The notes beneath the pieces were generated by a model. That model saw nothing but the letters and a program-made list of their open reading frames with translations. It ran no database searches and was not told where the DNA came from. 64,000 nucleotides of DNA. Origin: Labyrinthula sp. Ha. Lineage: Eukaryota > Sar > Bigyra > Labyrinthulida > Labyrinthulaceae. Below, in pieces: positions 25,638 to 36,175 of the stretch. Each line of letters starts with the position of its first letter. The first letter of the stretch is position 1. The DNA is taken from the NCBI GenBank assembly GCA_015227615.1, contig JAALGZ010000078.1, positions 1 through 64,000 of the forward strand. The letters are read 5' to 3'. The position numbers were made by a program, and so were the translations under genes.

Positions 25638-28600
25638 GTTTTGTTTATGAATCGTAGTTGTATATTTAATAGAGTACTTTGTAGTAGTTCAGAATATATA
25701 TTTTGTGTTTGGTTGAGATATATTCTGTATTTTTGTGAACTTAATACTTTAAGAGTAAGAGAACTACTTTTATAAACAAAGGCAAATGGTTGCAAGGATT
25801 AAGGAGCATAAGCTTAGTAAAAGGATAGAGTTGTTTGAATAGGGCTAACTTAGTTTCCAATACTGAAAACCTAGTTTCTTTAAGAAAGAAAGAAGTATGT
25901 CTGAACCAGTGTAAGCTTATCAAAGTCTTATCTCTTCTTTCTTTTCTATCTTTAACTAATTTCAATGCAATAATGGTGCTTTGATAACAATTCTTCTGGT
26001 GTAGTACTATGAAAAGAATATCCTCTAGTAAGGAAAAACCATTTGTACGAAATAGTTTTTGAAGGTTAAAAACTGAGGAATTTCAGAAAAACTGACGTGA
26101 TATCTTTCTTGAAAATACTGAGTATGAGTTCTTAAATTAATGCCAGAGTTAAACTTGAGCTAGAGCGAGGAAACAGTAAAAGATAATTTACCCAGAAATG
26201 CTGCTAGTTAATCCTTTTTATTTGTAAACTATTGTTGCTTCAAGAACATTGTAACCTTCGTAATAAAGCTTTTGTTACTAAATGTATCTATTGATTGTAA
26301 GGATAAGAATTTAATTAAAATAGTAATACTTTATGATTTTGAAAGCTTTTAGCAGATAAAATAACCCGTGCTTAAATTGCTTAGATTAAAAAAGGCGTAA
26401 CTTGCAGTCCATACCCCGATGCTTTTTTTGACATTGATCAGAGAGGACACGACCTGATAAGTAAGGATTTCAATTTATCGTAGTTATTAATTAAGCGTGA
26501 TTGAAATATTGTTGAATCCTTGAAAAAGGTACGCAATCACCTAGTTAATAAAACATCACCGCTTAAGCTAATACACAAATGGGAAAAAAGTTTATATTTT
26601 TAGCTTTGTGTTGCTTTGATAAGTAGCTAATAGTCATTAACCTGCAAAGCTTCTTCGCATAATCCAGCTTCAATGAATTGTTTTTGAACAAAGGTTACTC
26701 CAGTAGTGTAGTCATAGGTTAAACATCAGTCAACTGGCTTCATCAAGTAAAGTAAAGAATTAATGTGTAAACTAACAACTGTGTTTGCTGGAAAAAAGAT
26801 TCAAGCCCTTGAAATAACTTGGCAAATTTTTATTATGAATTAGTTTCTACAATAGCAGCGAAATGTAGTTACTCTTAATAGTTATCATAAATTTCATAGA
26901 GCGTATAGCAAAGTAGTTCTTTATCTGTATCCAACAATAGATTTTTTTTTGCAACCGGTGGAAGAAGGCATGACCTACAATCAAAACCCTGGGAGCAACT
27001 CGGCTATAAAACTATTGCTCAGAACGGATTGATTTGCTGTAAGTCGTTCTTTTTGGCTCAGTGTACTAGATTGCGGCAATAACTGTCACGGTCTGCGACT
27101 GGCTTAGATCATTGTCTGGTAAAATTTCATACTCTAATTAGAATAGGCTAATACATTGTCAGGGTGAAATTTATAGAAAACTCTGGGAGAAAAGACACTT
27201 TTTCTCAAGTTTATACTTGACACTTTATTGCGTCATTGGTTTGATGATTTCCAATTTGGTGCCAAGTTCTCAAACAGTAAAAAAATAAAATAATGATTAC
27301 TAGGAATAGTTATTTCTACAGTGAGCCGTGTAAACACGGGTTTTCCATAAGTAATCTGGGTCTGGTGTAAGTTTCTAAAGAGAGCCACAGGCGAGCAAGG
27401 AAAGGGCAACTTAATTGTGAGCTGTAGAACCGTGTTTAACGAACACTATATAATACTTTTCTCAGTAAAATTTCATCATTCATATTTTCATTTCTCAATT
27501 TACATCTTCTACTTCCAGTAAGATCTCATCTTTGGCAGGTTCATTTTCATCTCTCAATTTACATCTTTGACAGGTTGAAATTTGTTCACAGCAAACTTGA
27601 AACAGACTATTTGCATTGAAAAAAATCATGGGCGACAAAATTGGGTCCCTATTAGCAACACAACATTAAGCTGCTATTCCAGCTTGATTTGTGAGACAGT
27701 AAGAGCAATGGTTCCAGAAACTTAGGCAATGGATGGATGATCACAATGTAAGCATTTCTGATACTAGCGTTAAAGCATACATCTTTAATCTCTAGTTCCA
27801 ATGTAAATATGCTCCAAGCATCTTTTATGCAAGAACAACCTTTTTCACCATCCTAATTTTTCTACTTTGCAAGTTATCACATGGAAATTCCTAGTTTTCA
27901 AGCCAAGAATTGAACGTGTAATAATACAATTTCCACATTCTACTGAAAAAATCAATCATGCGCACTTAGCTAATAGCTAAAACATACATTTTAAACACAA
28001 AAAAACATCAATAAACTCACTATATTCGATGTGAGTCTCAAACTGACATTTTTAAGAGAAATCTAATTTTAGGTTAAGATGTTCAAAGACACCCTTCACA
28101 AGTACTGTTGAGACAGTTTTACCCATCTCAATTATCACACTAGATCATTCATAGGTATGTTTTTAGAAGGTATCAATTATTACAAGATGATTTCTAAACT
28201 CACCTGATGTGTCCTCAGTCAACGATTAATCTGCCTAATTACCAAACCAGACATGTAATTATATGTTCAACCAAATTGTAATTAAGGTAAAGTACTACAG
28301 TGTGCTCATCTATCTTACCCTTATTCTGTACACTCTCTCTGTTGAACGTTATGTTCGTGTCAAATATTGCTTTTATAGTTAAATAAGCTTTTTTATTCAT
28401 TTGTTGATCAGTTTGCTTCAGACGAACAACACATATCTAATTGATTGCCAAAACCAAAAACTGTATTTCTAAAAAGGGTCTTGGTAAGCTACATGTTACA
28501 TACCAAAGATTATAGGTTCGCCATCCATAAAATATATTCATCTGTTTAAAGGTTTTGGTGAATTTTAGCGAGAAGCACTTCTGCTGCCTCATATTAGAGT

Positions 28601-30183
28601 TGGTTTCATGAGTACAGGGTAAGAAAAGCTTTTTTTAATTGGGTTGTCTTCATAAAACAAACTCCTCGATAGGTGCAATAGTGAACCAATGAAAGATATT
28701 CGTCCAAAACAGAATTTACCAGGATCGCATTCGATGTGTAGTTGTTTCATTAGTTAAACAAAACTTCCTAGGCATTCTTGAACTAGCCTGGGCTCTGTCT
28801 TCTTTACTTCTGCGCAAGATTCCAGCAATAATGGTTTACAAGCGCAGTGGCCATGGAAAAAGCTATTAGTTACTTTGGGGGTTTCTCCTGCAGTTTCCAC
28901 AGCTTTGACATATGTAAGAAAATCAAAGGTTATGCTTCAGAATGCTTATTGTTAACTTGAAGAATTAGTGTTAGAACCTACTTTAATTTTAACCAGGGGT
29001 ACAAGCACAGAAACCGAAGGTTAATTGTCGATTCCTTTAGTTTAACCAAGGTCATCAACACAGGCAAAAGCTATAATTTACAATCTCACAAATATTTTCA
29101 AAAATAAAGAAAACTGTTTTTTAACCAAGATGCCTGATACTTAGAGATTTCCATTGTAGTACTAGAAGATTCTCGCTGGAAGCATTCTTCTGGAACAACG
29201 TTTCATCATAATATTTAGTGCTTCATTGGGGTGGCAGATACACTATTATTGCAAAATAAATTTTCCTTTTCTAAAACCCCATTCATATTTTTCTTGTTTG
29301 ATATTGTTTTATTCTGCAAACGCACTATCTTTACCACGGTCAATATTTTGACTTCCTAGTGTTCCTACACGTGATAGTATTTTCCAAAATACAAAGAAGA
29401 GAGCATTCTCTAAATGTTAAAAGACATATTTATTATGAAAAAAAAATATTGCTCAATCATAACGCTAATTCAAATAATAGTCTCTGCATGTCTCTAACTT
29501 AAATTTATCCGGGAAGAACAACAATCTCTTCTTACCTCTTATCTATGTTAGCTTAAGATTAGTTACCGGAACCATGTCATTTACAAAATAAATTCCCGAG
29601 AGTTCTTGATTCATATGAGATCTTAATCCTCTGCCACTCAGGTTGTCTTATAATTTTTTATTACAATAGGCAACTTGAGAAAAACTGGAAAGTTAAATGT
29701 TATAGAGCTATTTTCGCAAAGACTAGAACAAAAAACATCATGATGCGTACAAAAAAACTGAAACTGAACCTGTAGATACTTTTTATGATCGCTACAAAAT
29801 AAACTGCAGCAGAATTCCCCCAAGAACTCTAGTTCTGTTTCTTGAAAACATGACGACGGCTAAATTGTTTACCAGCATGTTGTACTATTTTCAAGAATCT
29901 GAAATGAAAACTCTTTATGTCAGCAAACTTTTTTTTCTGAGAAGGTTCATTAAGCTATCATTTAAGTATAACTTTGACTCAGAAGTTCGAATATAGAATT
30001 GTACACTTAGGCTGACTTTTTAAATGTGCAGTTGCAGAATGCAAAAATATTTGTTCCAGTTTTCATTAAGATATCCATTCAAAATTTCCCAAAAACTTTT
30101 GACATCAACCAAAAGATTTTGATGAAGTTTGAGATTGGACAAAGAAAAAAAGGAAAAGTTATAAACATAAAACTAGCATCAGA
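25638..30183. other. Gene-poor AT-rich stretch
   Basis: No supported gene. It contains a short imperfect direct duplication at about 27485-27575. Other open frames are short and motif-free. Confidence 0.6.
27485..27575 (+). repeat. Imperfect direct repeat, about 25-bp unit
   Basis: The phrase CTCAATTTACATCTT, preceded by CATTTTCAT-like sequence, occurs twice about 55 bp apart. A GGCAGGTT/GACAGGTT pair follows the same spacing, consistent with a small local duplication. Confidence 0.7.
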
Positions 30184-31057
30184 ATGAGTGATTTAGATAG
30201 TTTCTTTGCTCCAAAGAAATCTAAGAAGAAGAAATCTAAATCTAAATCAATTAGTACACTTCCGAAAGCCCAAGGAACAACTGGTGGAAAGAAGAAAGAT
30301 CTATTGACAATTAACAGTTTTGGTGGTGACTGGGAAGATTCTGATTCAGTATTTTTTGCGTTCTTTTTCAACACAGGAAAACGAGAGTAATAAAAAGCAG
30401 TCTAAGCTTGGAACCCTTCTTGGAAATCTAGATGAGCAACAGGACACCAAGGAAGAAATTCTCGAAGTGGTGGCGGCAGAGCAAGTCCCTGAAACAATTG
30501 AAGCTGAAAGCAAAGAAACTGGATGGAAAAAACCTGAAAGTAAAGAACCAATCGGAAAATTTCCTGCAGAACAAGATAAACCAAAAGTTGAACAAGTTCC
30601 AGCTTCGGATCAACCTAAGAAATACGTACCTAAATTTGAGGTGACTAAAAGATTCGAAAATTCACAAAGTGCTGACCTCAACTCTGGAAGATACATTCCT
30701 CCCGCTTTGCGAAGGGCTATGAATTCAAAAGCATCAGTAAGTGTTGGTGCTCCTCATGTAAAAGAGAGCGAGGCTTTAAAGAATTTGGAGAATCAAGAAG
30801 TCTTTCCAACCCTAGGCAAGAAACAACTGGAGAAGCATGTTGAAAAACCTACTAAACAGAACGAAATCTCTAGGAAGAACGTAAAAAAGAATATTAAGGT
30901 TTCTGAGGTAACCGAACAGACAGAAATCAAAGAAGAGGTCAGGGTTGAAGATGAAACTAAAGGCGAAGAAGTTAAAGAGAAAACTGAAGTTGTTATTGAC
31001 AAATTTGCTAAACTAAGGTTGAAAAAAAAGAAGAAGAAGAAGCCTGAGACAAAGTAA
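30184..31057 (+). CDS. CDV3-like lysine-rich protein, two exons
   Basis: Exons 30184-30348 and 30377-31057, joined across a 28-nt intron (phase 0), give 281 aa. The N terminus SDLDSFFAPKKSKKKK (residues 2-17) resembles the LDNFFAKRDKKKKK start of animal CDV3. An acidic DWEDSDSENE follows at the exon junction. SGRYIPPALRRAM (158-170) matches the position of the CDV3 SGVYRPPGARL motif, and VFPTLG (197-202) matches its QFPSL motif. The rest is disordered and rich in K and E, ending in a poly-lysine stretch. CDV3 is a little-studied cytosolic, probably RNA- or translation-associated protein, so function is not claimed. Without the intron the first exon would end after 68 codons. The gene converges on the HSP20-like gene, with 76 bp between stop codons. 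The family call rests on three short motifs in the right order. Confidence 0.75.
30349..30376 (+). other. 28-nt intron
   Basis: Begins GTATTTTTT and ends CAACACAG. Removing it joins two frames into one protein (EDSDS|ENESN). Phase 0. Confidence 0.85.
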
Positions 31058-31133
31058 TGTTTTATAAGCAACTAACTCAGGCAAAGTCTGCACTTCAATA
31101 TGTTCAATATTTTACACACTAATCTTTGAATGG

Positions 31134-31535
31134 TTATCTAACACTGGCAAGAGCTTTGCTCTTTGGATGAGTCTTGGGAACAGTTATGATTATGTTTTGT
31201 CCATGATGAACTGCTTTGACTTGACTTAGGTCTGAATCATAAGGAAGTTCAAAACATCGTTCCACATGCTTTTGGTTTCTGTCTAGATCTCCATTTCCTG
31301 TAACAAGGTTATTTATCTCAATATGTACAGTCAAGAAGAGCTGCTCAAGTGAGATGTGCACAACTTCACGCTTCGCTCGCTGTGAGTGAAGCTTCATCAA
31401 ATACCTTGACCTCTCTTCTAAAATATGTACTTTTAGGTGTTTCATGGCTTCAGTATCATCCCCAGCAAGATCAGTGAAGAAATCGTCACCAAAGAAGTCA
31501 GTGGGATAGTTCTCAGAGCGAACTATTTTTATCAT
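31134..31535 (-). CDS. HSP20/alpha-crystallin-like protein, 133 aa
   Basis: Compact single-exon protein. After a short acidic, aromatic N terminus (residues 1-30), residues about 40-121 follow the alpha-crystallin fold: REVVHISLEQLFLTVHIE as paired central strands, a polar loop (GNGDLDRNQKHVE), then RCFELPYDSDLSQVKAVHHG and NIIITVPK. The last part matches the family pattern (R.F.LP...D...V.A...G.L.I.VPK) closely. Such proteins are ATP-independent holdase chaperones or HSP20-fold co-chaperones of the p23/CS type. There is no I-x-I/V tail motif and the N-terminal arm is short, so large oligomers are uncertain. No targeting signal is seen, which suggests a cytosolic location. It lies tail-to-tail with the CDV3-like gene and downstream of the four-exon minus-strand gene. 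Confidence 0.75.
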   Translation of the reverse strand: MIKIVRSENYPTDFFGDDFFTDLAGDDTEAMKHLKVHILEERSRYLMKLHSQRAKREVVHISLEQLFLTVHIEINNLVTGNGDLDRNQKHVERCFELPYDSDLSQVKAVHHGQNIIITVPKTHPKSKALASVR

Positions 31536-32657
31536 CTTTTACTCTTACAAATAAATTATGTGGATGTCTGGACTTGGTGTTGACTGTTTATAATACTTTT
31601 TCTAGATTATTCTTCATGTTCATAACAGTAATACAATATTCAGAAAACTGGTTAAAAGTTTAAATGCTACTGTGAAACTTAGGTTCAACCAAAGAGACCA
31701 GTTTTATTTTTGATCTGCATTAAAAATAGCAGTAGAACCGAGTTCAACATAAAAATGCCTCGGAAAATTTAGACATCTTAATTACGAATACAATTTCTAG
31801 CTTGTTACTTAGCTTTATAACAAGTTCTCAATCAGGAAGATGAAGTTTGCTTCTTCTTTGTAGACTATGAGATGAAGCATGCATAAACAGGTAACAATTT
31901 ATTTGAGAAAAAAAACATAGTCGAGATCTTCTTCCAGGAAAAAGGGCTTAACAGTTCTATTAGGTCGACTGAAGGGTTTAGAATAGGTGCAAGAAAAAGT
32001 AAGACTTGAATGGATCACTTTTTTGAACAGAGTGATATAAATGATTGATTTCTTGATCTTTAAAAAGCGTTAATGCAGTAGAAAACAAACATGTACTGTT
32101 GTGTACTCTTGACTAGACCTATTCTAATGCCCGGATATCTACTTGCGAACTGCAGGTGGAAAATTGTCGGTGCAGTTGTCGACTGTACTACTGTGTAATA
32201 ATGGGTTACATGTCCTATAGCTTGAATATATTCCAAACTAAACATTAATACTATTAATCGCATTTTTGAATTTTATTAAGAACTGTACAGCTGAAAACAC
32301 TGGATATTTTCTTTGTTTAAGTTCTCAAAAAAGTAGGGTAATGTCCTATTTAAATTGACCCAGGGTTCCCAGATATTCACATCTAACAGTAATAATACAA
32401 TTCAACAAAAAGACCTAAGTTGTGACCTCATCAAACAAAGGGTATGTCGACCTTACACAGTGTTCCAAGGAAAATCTAATATATCCTCAAAAAAACATTT
32501 TTTAGCAAATTAAATACTTACCCAATAAAACATACCTACACTTAAAAAAATAAAACTGAAAGTTAGAATTAAGGAATTACATCTGAAAACCCTAGATTCT
32601 CCGAAGCCAAAGGAAACAGAACAAAACCTAAGCTATAAAAATTCAATTGAATCATCT
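31536..32657. other. Intergenic, presumed promoter of the HSP20-like gene
   Basis: No gene seen. The first 100-200 bases serve as upstream region of the minus-strand HSP20-like gene; I could not point to a heat-shock element with confidence. Confidence 0.5.
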
Positions 32658-33712
32658 TTATAGCAGAAGTTTATTAAAAATAGGGTCTTTAATTTCATTG
32701 TCAAAGTCAACTTGCATAAACCACTGATCTGCATCTTTAGAAAGCATTCGTACAAAACCTATGAGTAGGTATCGCTTGTTTCCTCGGATGTGCGTGCCAC
32801 GAAACCAGCTAAATCCCTGCTTCATGATCACAGGTGTAAGAAGCTTACGAGACGAAAAGAAATCGATAACACCAGCCGAAAGCAGAAATAAACTACTCTT
32901 GTTGCCAAAGTAGCCCTCGAAGTTACAATCAGAGAACAAAATCCTTCCAGATTTTATTTCTGTGGTTATAGCGACAATAGGTACTAAAATAATCAAAACA
33001 AGAAATATACAATCTCTTCTAAAACAGCATTCTTCAGGTGGCGGTAACATAAATTGACTTGAGAAATAATATGAAGTAGAAGAAACAAGTTCAACTAAAT
33101 ATGCAACAGCTGGAAAAGAAAAGCTTATAGATTGTTCCTGAGCTTGTTGAAGATAATCCGTCATTTGTACTTTCGAAAGTAAAAGATAGTTTTCTATACA
33201 TGATAGTTTGTTTGAGTACTTCTTAGCAAGCACATAATTTTCCCGAGAAACTTTCGTGCACTAGGAATAAAAATGTAACAAAATATACCTGACCGGAAGA
33301 CTTAGTTCTCTTCACTTCATGAAACCCATACGGAAATCTAAACTCACTGTGCCAACCGCCAGCTACATTACGCCTAAACTTTTTTCTGTTACCAAAAACT
33401 TTCGCAAATGGATCAATAGGCCTTCCACTTTCAGTTACGGCGCGCAGCTTGCATAGTAAGCTTTCCTCTACATCTTTCGAAAAAGGTGAACGACCATCAG
33501 CAGCGCGTAAATGTGCATATATGGTCCGCTTGAATGCACCCACCGGGTGTTGAGGAGGCTTTATTCTGGTCTTAAGCCACTTCTGGAAACAAAGTTCCGA
33601 AAATATGTTTTCTTTCAGGAGATTCTAAACTTATCTCAAAGGAAATAATTACTCCGGTGTCATCTCTTTCAACAAACAAGTTAAATACTTCAAGAGAGGT
33701 TTTTCTTGACAT
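32658..33712 (-). CDS. Four-exon unknown protein, 323 aa
   Basis: Exons (minus strand) 33712-33653, 33624-33289, 33260-33011 and 32983-32658, joined across introns of 28, 28 and 27 nt, give one 323-aa frame starting MSRKTSLEVFNLFVERDD. The first two introns are forced by frame; the third is in frame but has the same ends (GTATATTT...TTTTAG). Keeping it would add CIFLVLIIL and create a false membrane helix. The second exon holds KPPQHPVGAFKRTIYAHLRA and a basic GNRKKFRRNVAGGWHSEFRF. The C terminus has FRGTHIRGNKRYLLIGFVRM, which weakly recalls the last strands of 2-oxoglutarate/Fe(II) dioxygenases (H...R..RY.L.GF), but no HxD pair is evident. Function therefore stays open. No signal peptide is visible. 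Confidence 0.75.
32984..33010 (-). other. 27-nt in-frame intron
   Basis: Reads GTATATTTC...TATTTTAG on the minus strand. Length divisible by three and free of stops, so frame alone does not reveal it. Splice ends match the frame-proven introns nearby. Confidence 0.65.
33261..33288 (-). other. 28-nt intron
   Basis: Reads GTATATTTTG...TTATTCCTAG on the minus strand, with an internal TTAC possible branch site. Removal joins KSSGQ to CTKVS in one frame; retention leads to a stop. Confidence 0.8.
33625..33652 (-). other. 28-nt intron
   Basis: Reads GTAATTATTT...AAGTTTAG on the minus strand. Removal joins an ATG-started 20-codon first exon (ending RDDTG) to the frame NLLKENIF; without it that exon runs into a stop. 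Confidence 0.72.
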
Positions 33713-35529
33713 AGAGTTGGGTTTCATGTATGTTCTAAATTCCACCTAAAGGTGTATACTTTCTATTAACCAGTTTCTAAGACGTACTTACTATTTTCTT
33801 CTCCTTTTGTCGGACTTTCAACAAAATTCCCCGTGCAATCCCTACTTAGGAAATTTTCCTCCAGTCTTATTAAATTAAGAATAGCTCAGATGATATTTTA
33901 TGAGTCATAGTGTCATTACCAATGTATTCTTTCTGTGGAATTGAATCAATTATTGAAATAATTATGAACCACAATTCTGGTTTACCCTAACTAATTGAGA
34001 ATTATTTAATTTTGGGCACAGATATGGGAATCTACATTGTAGAAGTAGTATGGCGATTATATACTGATAGTATTACTCCGTATGAAACATACAGATTCCG
34101 GTAAGTCATAGCTAAAATCTGGTTAAACTAAAAGAGATAGAATTAAGAAACTTATTCTATTTGGGATTTGCGTTAATTATCATCATCTGTTCGGGGAAAT
34201 AATCTTAAGTTCAATGAATTTAAATTAAAAACCGAGAAACTCCACAAATTTATTTTTTATAAAGCAATCTTTGAAGTCATTGTCTAGGACCTTCTCAAGT
34301 TCGGCGACAAAGTTTTGAAAACACTCGCCTCCTCAGGTTTCTTGAGTGTTTCGATTGATATAGCACCTCTAAATGAATTGTAGGCCAGAAGAAAAGAATA
34401 TTATGTGAGATATTTGTTAGGCAAAGGGAACTGCTGCAATGTCTACCCCTTCAACAACTTTCTCTTTATGTGGCACTTGAAGTGAGTTGAAGCTGTGTTC
34501 AATCTGTTTTCTGGTTTTGAAACAGGAACCTTGCACAAGGTGAGTAGCTTCTCTGCTGTCACTTGAAAAGTGAAATCTCACACAAGCACTGCTCAGTCAA
34601 GTTTCCCTGGGGTATAACAGTTAAACATTTTCCGAACATTTTTTTCGAGTGTAAGTCACATTATTCAGCCCTATACGAACTATATAATCCTAAGTAGGCG
34701 CTATCATGTTCCTATTCATTAGAAATAAGCTTAAGAAGCAGCTGGTTGCCAAATTAAGGAGAATAATCATCGGCATATAACGTTTAACTTTGATGGTGAG
34801 AACCTGAAACCTATTCACCAAAAATGTATTATTTAACTCGCAAAGAGAAAGACTTCTATATTAGAATTCTGGCATTTTCAAATCAACAGGGTTAATATTC
34901 AACCCAAAAGAGCCCGTGGCACAACTAAGGTTGTCAAAAAAAAATATAAAAAGCTATCTCTTATTGGTAATGGGTTCTATGAAAGGATACTCTCTTCAGG
35001 ATAGAGACTAAATGAAGTATCAAGAGCTACCATAAGCTTTGAAAACCAACTTTTTTTCTAGAAGCTAGACATTTGATTGATTTGTTTTCAGGAGAACTAG
35101 TTTAAAGAAAAACCTACTGCTATAGTTGTGTCTAATATTGAACTGTTATATTTACGCCCTATGAAAATGTGCGTAGAGAAAAAACTACAGCGTATCTTAC
35201 AAATACCTACCACCTGTGCTGCAAGTGTCTGGCGTATGGAAAGAATTTTTAAAATTTTTGTCAAGAACTTTGACTACTATTTTAACATCCTAAGATTGTC
35301 AGTTTTAGGGTTAAGAGTTTTTATTAGGATGGGGACTTTAACGCAATTCAAACAAAAACTAGCTGTTAGAAAGAGGAACACCGAAAAATAAAACATAGGC
35401 AACTGCATTCAAAAAATTATTATGTTTTAGTTCATCTTGAGTAAATCATTAACTAGTCCCTTCACCAAGGTAAAGAAGTTAGACTTTGGCGACATCCTCG
35501 AATTGAAGTGTGAGCTATTTTGAAACTAT
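33713..35529. other. Noncoding stretch
   Basis: No supported gene. The open frame at 35128-35391 (+) is K/R-rich without motifs. The right end may include decayed 3' sequence of the adjacent transposase relic. Confidence 0.5.
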
Positions 35530-36175
35530 TTAGGAACGTCTTTAAACAACGTTCGCAAAATTCTAATAAGTTCATTTGTTGCATCCTCTACCTAAGAAGC
35601 TTAGCCACGGTACTATTAGGAGTTTCTTTATAGAAAAAACGTGCACCTTCATTTAATCTTTGCTTAATATACTTTGCTGCTTTGATCTGTGTTAGTTCAA
35701 TGGTGTTAAAGACTTGTTTGAATAATGTCAATCTCAAGAAAATCATCCTATAAACAGCTTTCAGCTGAAACCTAAACTCCAATATGCTGCACGAAATTGC
35801 ATTGTCCATAAAGATTACCAGATCATTTTTCAAGTCGCTTACTCTCTGTTGCACAAATGAAACTCATGATCAATGCACCTTGATCTTTTTTTCTGACAGA
35901 TACTAGATGATTCATGAGGTTAATTGCCCCTTTATTTTCGTTGATGGCACTGAATATATCAAGTTTTGCTTCACCTTATGATAATTTATTGCCGGTATCC
36001 CATTTGCCTTGTAGGTCTCATTCTCTGGATCCTGGCCCAAATAAAATTTTATTTGTTTCATCAGTAAAGAAGATTTCATTTACAACCCCATTTAATCTTT
36101 TAATTTCATGGCGGTATATCTTTGTCTTACTTATGTGCAGCATAGAGTTTAGCACTCTGAATAGAGATGTTTGCC
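35530..36175 (-). mobile_element. Decayed IS630/Tc1/mariner-type DD35E transposase
   Basis: Read on the minus strand, three catalytic blocks of an ITm-superfamily transposase appear in order. EIFFTDETNKILFG (about 36090-36050) carries the first Asp. DLVIFMDNA (about 35830-35800) carries the second Asp, some 85 codons on. NTIELTQIKAAKYIKQRL (about 35705-35650) carries the Glu, with 35 residues between second Asp and Glu. A helix-rich stretch precedes the first block (SLFRVLNSMLH, KIYRHEIKRLNG), and a degraded C-terminal tail (NELIRILRTLFKDVPK) lies near 35530-35580. The 35588-35854 part is still one open frame, but stops and frameshifts interrupt the rest, so it is inactive. Terminal inverted repeats and a TA target duplication were not found by eye. 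Confidence 0.68.

Noticed and set aside
30159-31071. Minus-strand F/L-rich frames opposite the CDV3-like gene
   Set aside because: Antisense translation of lysine/glutamate codons gives artificial F and L runs.
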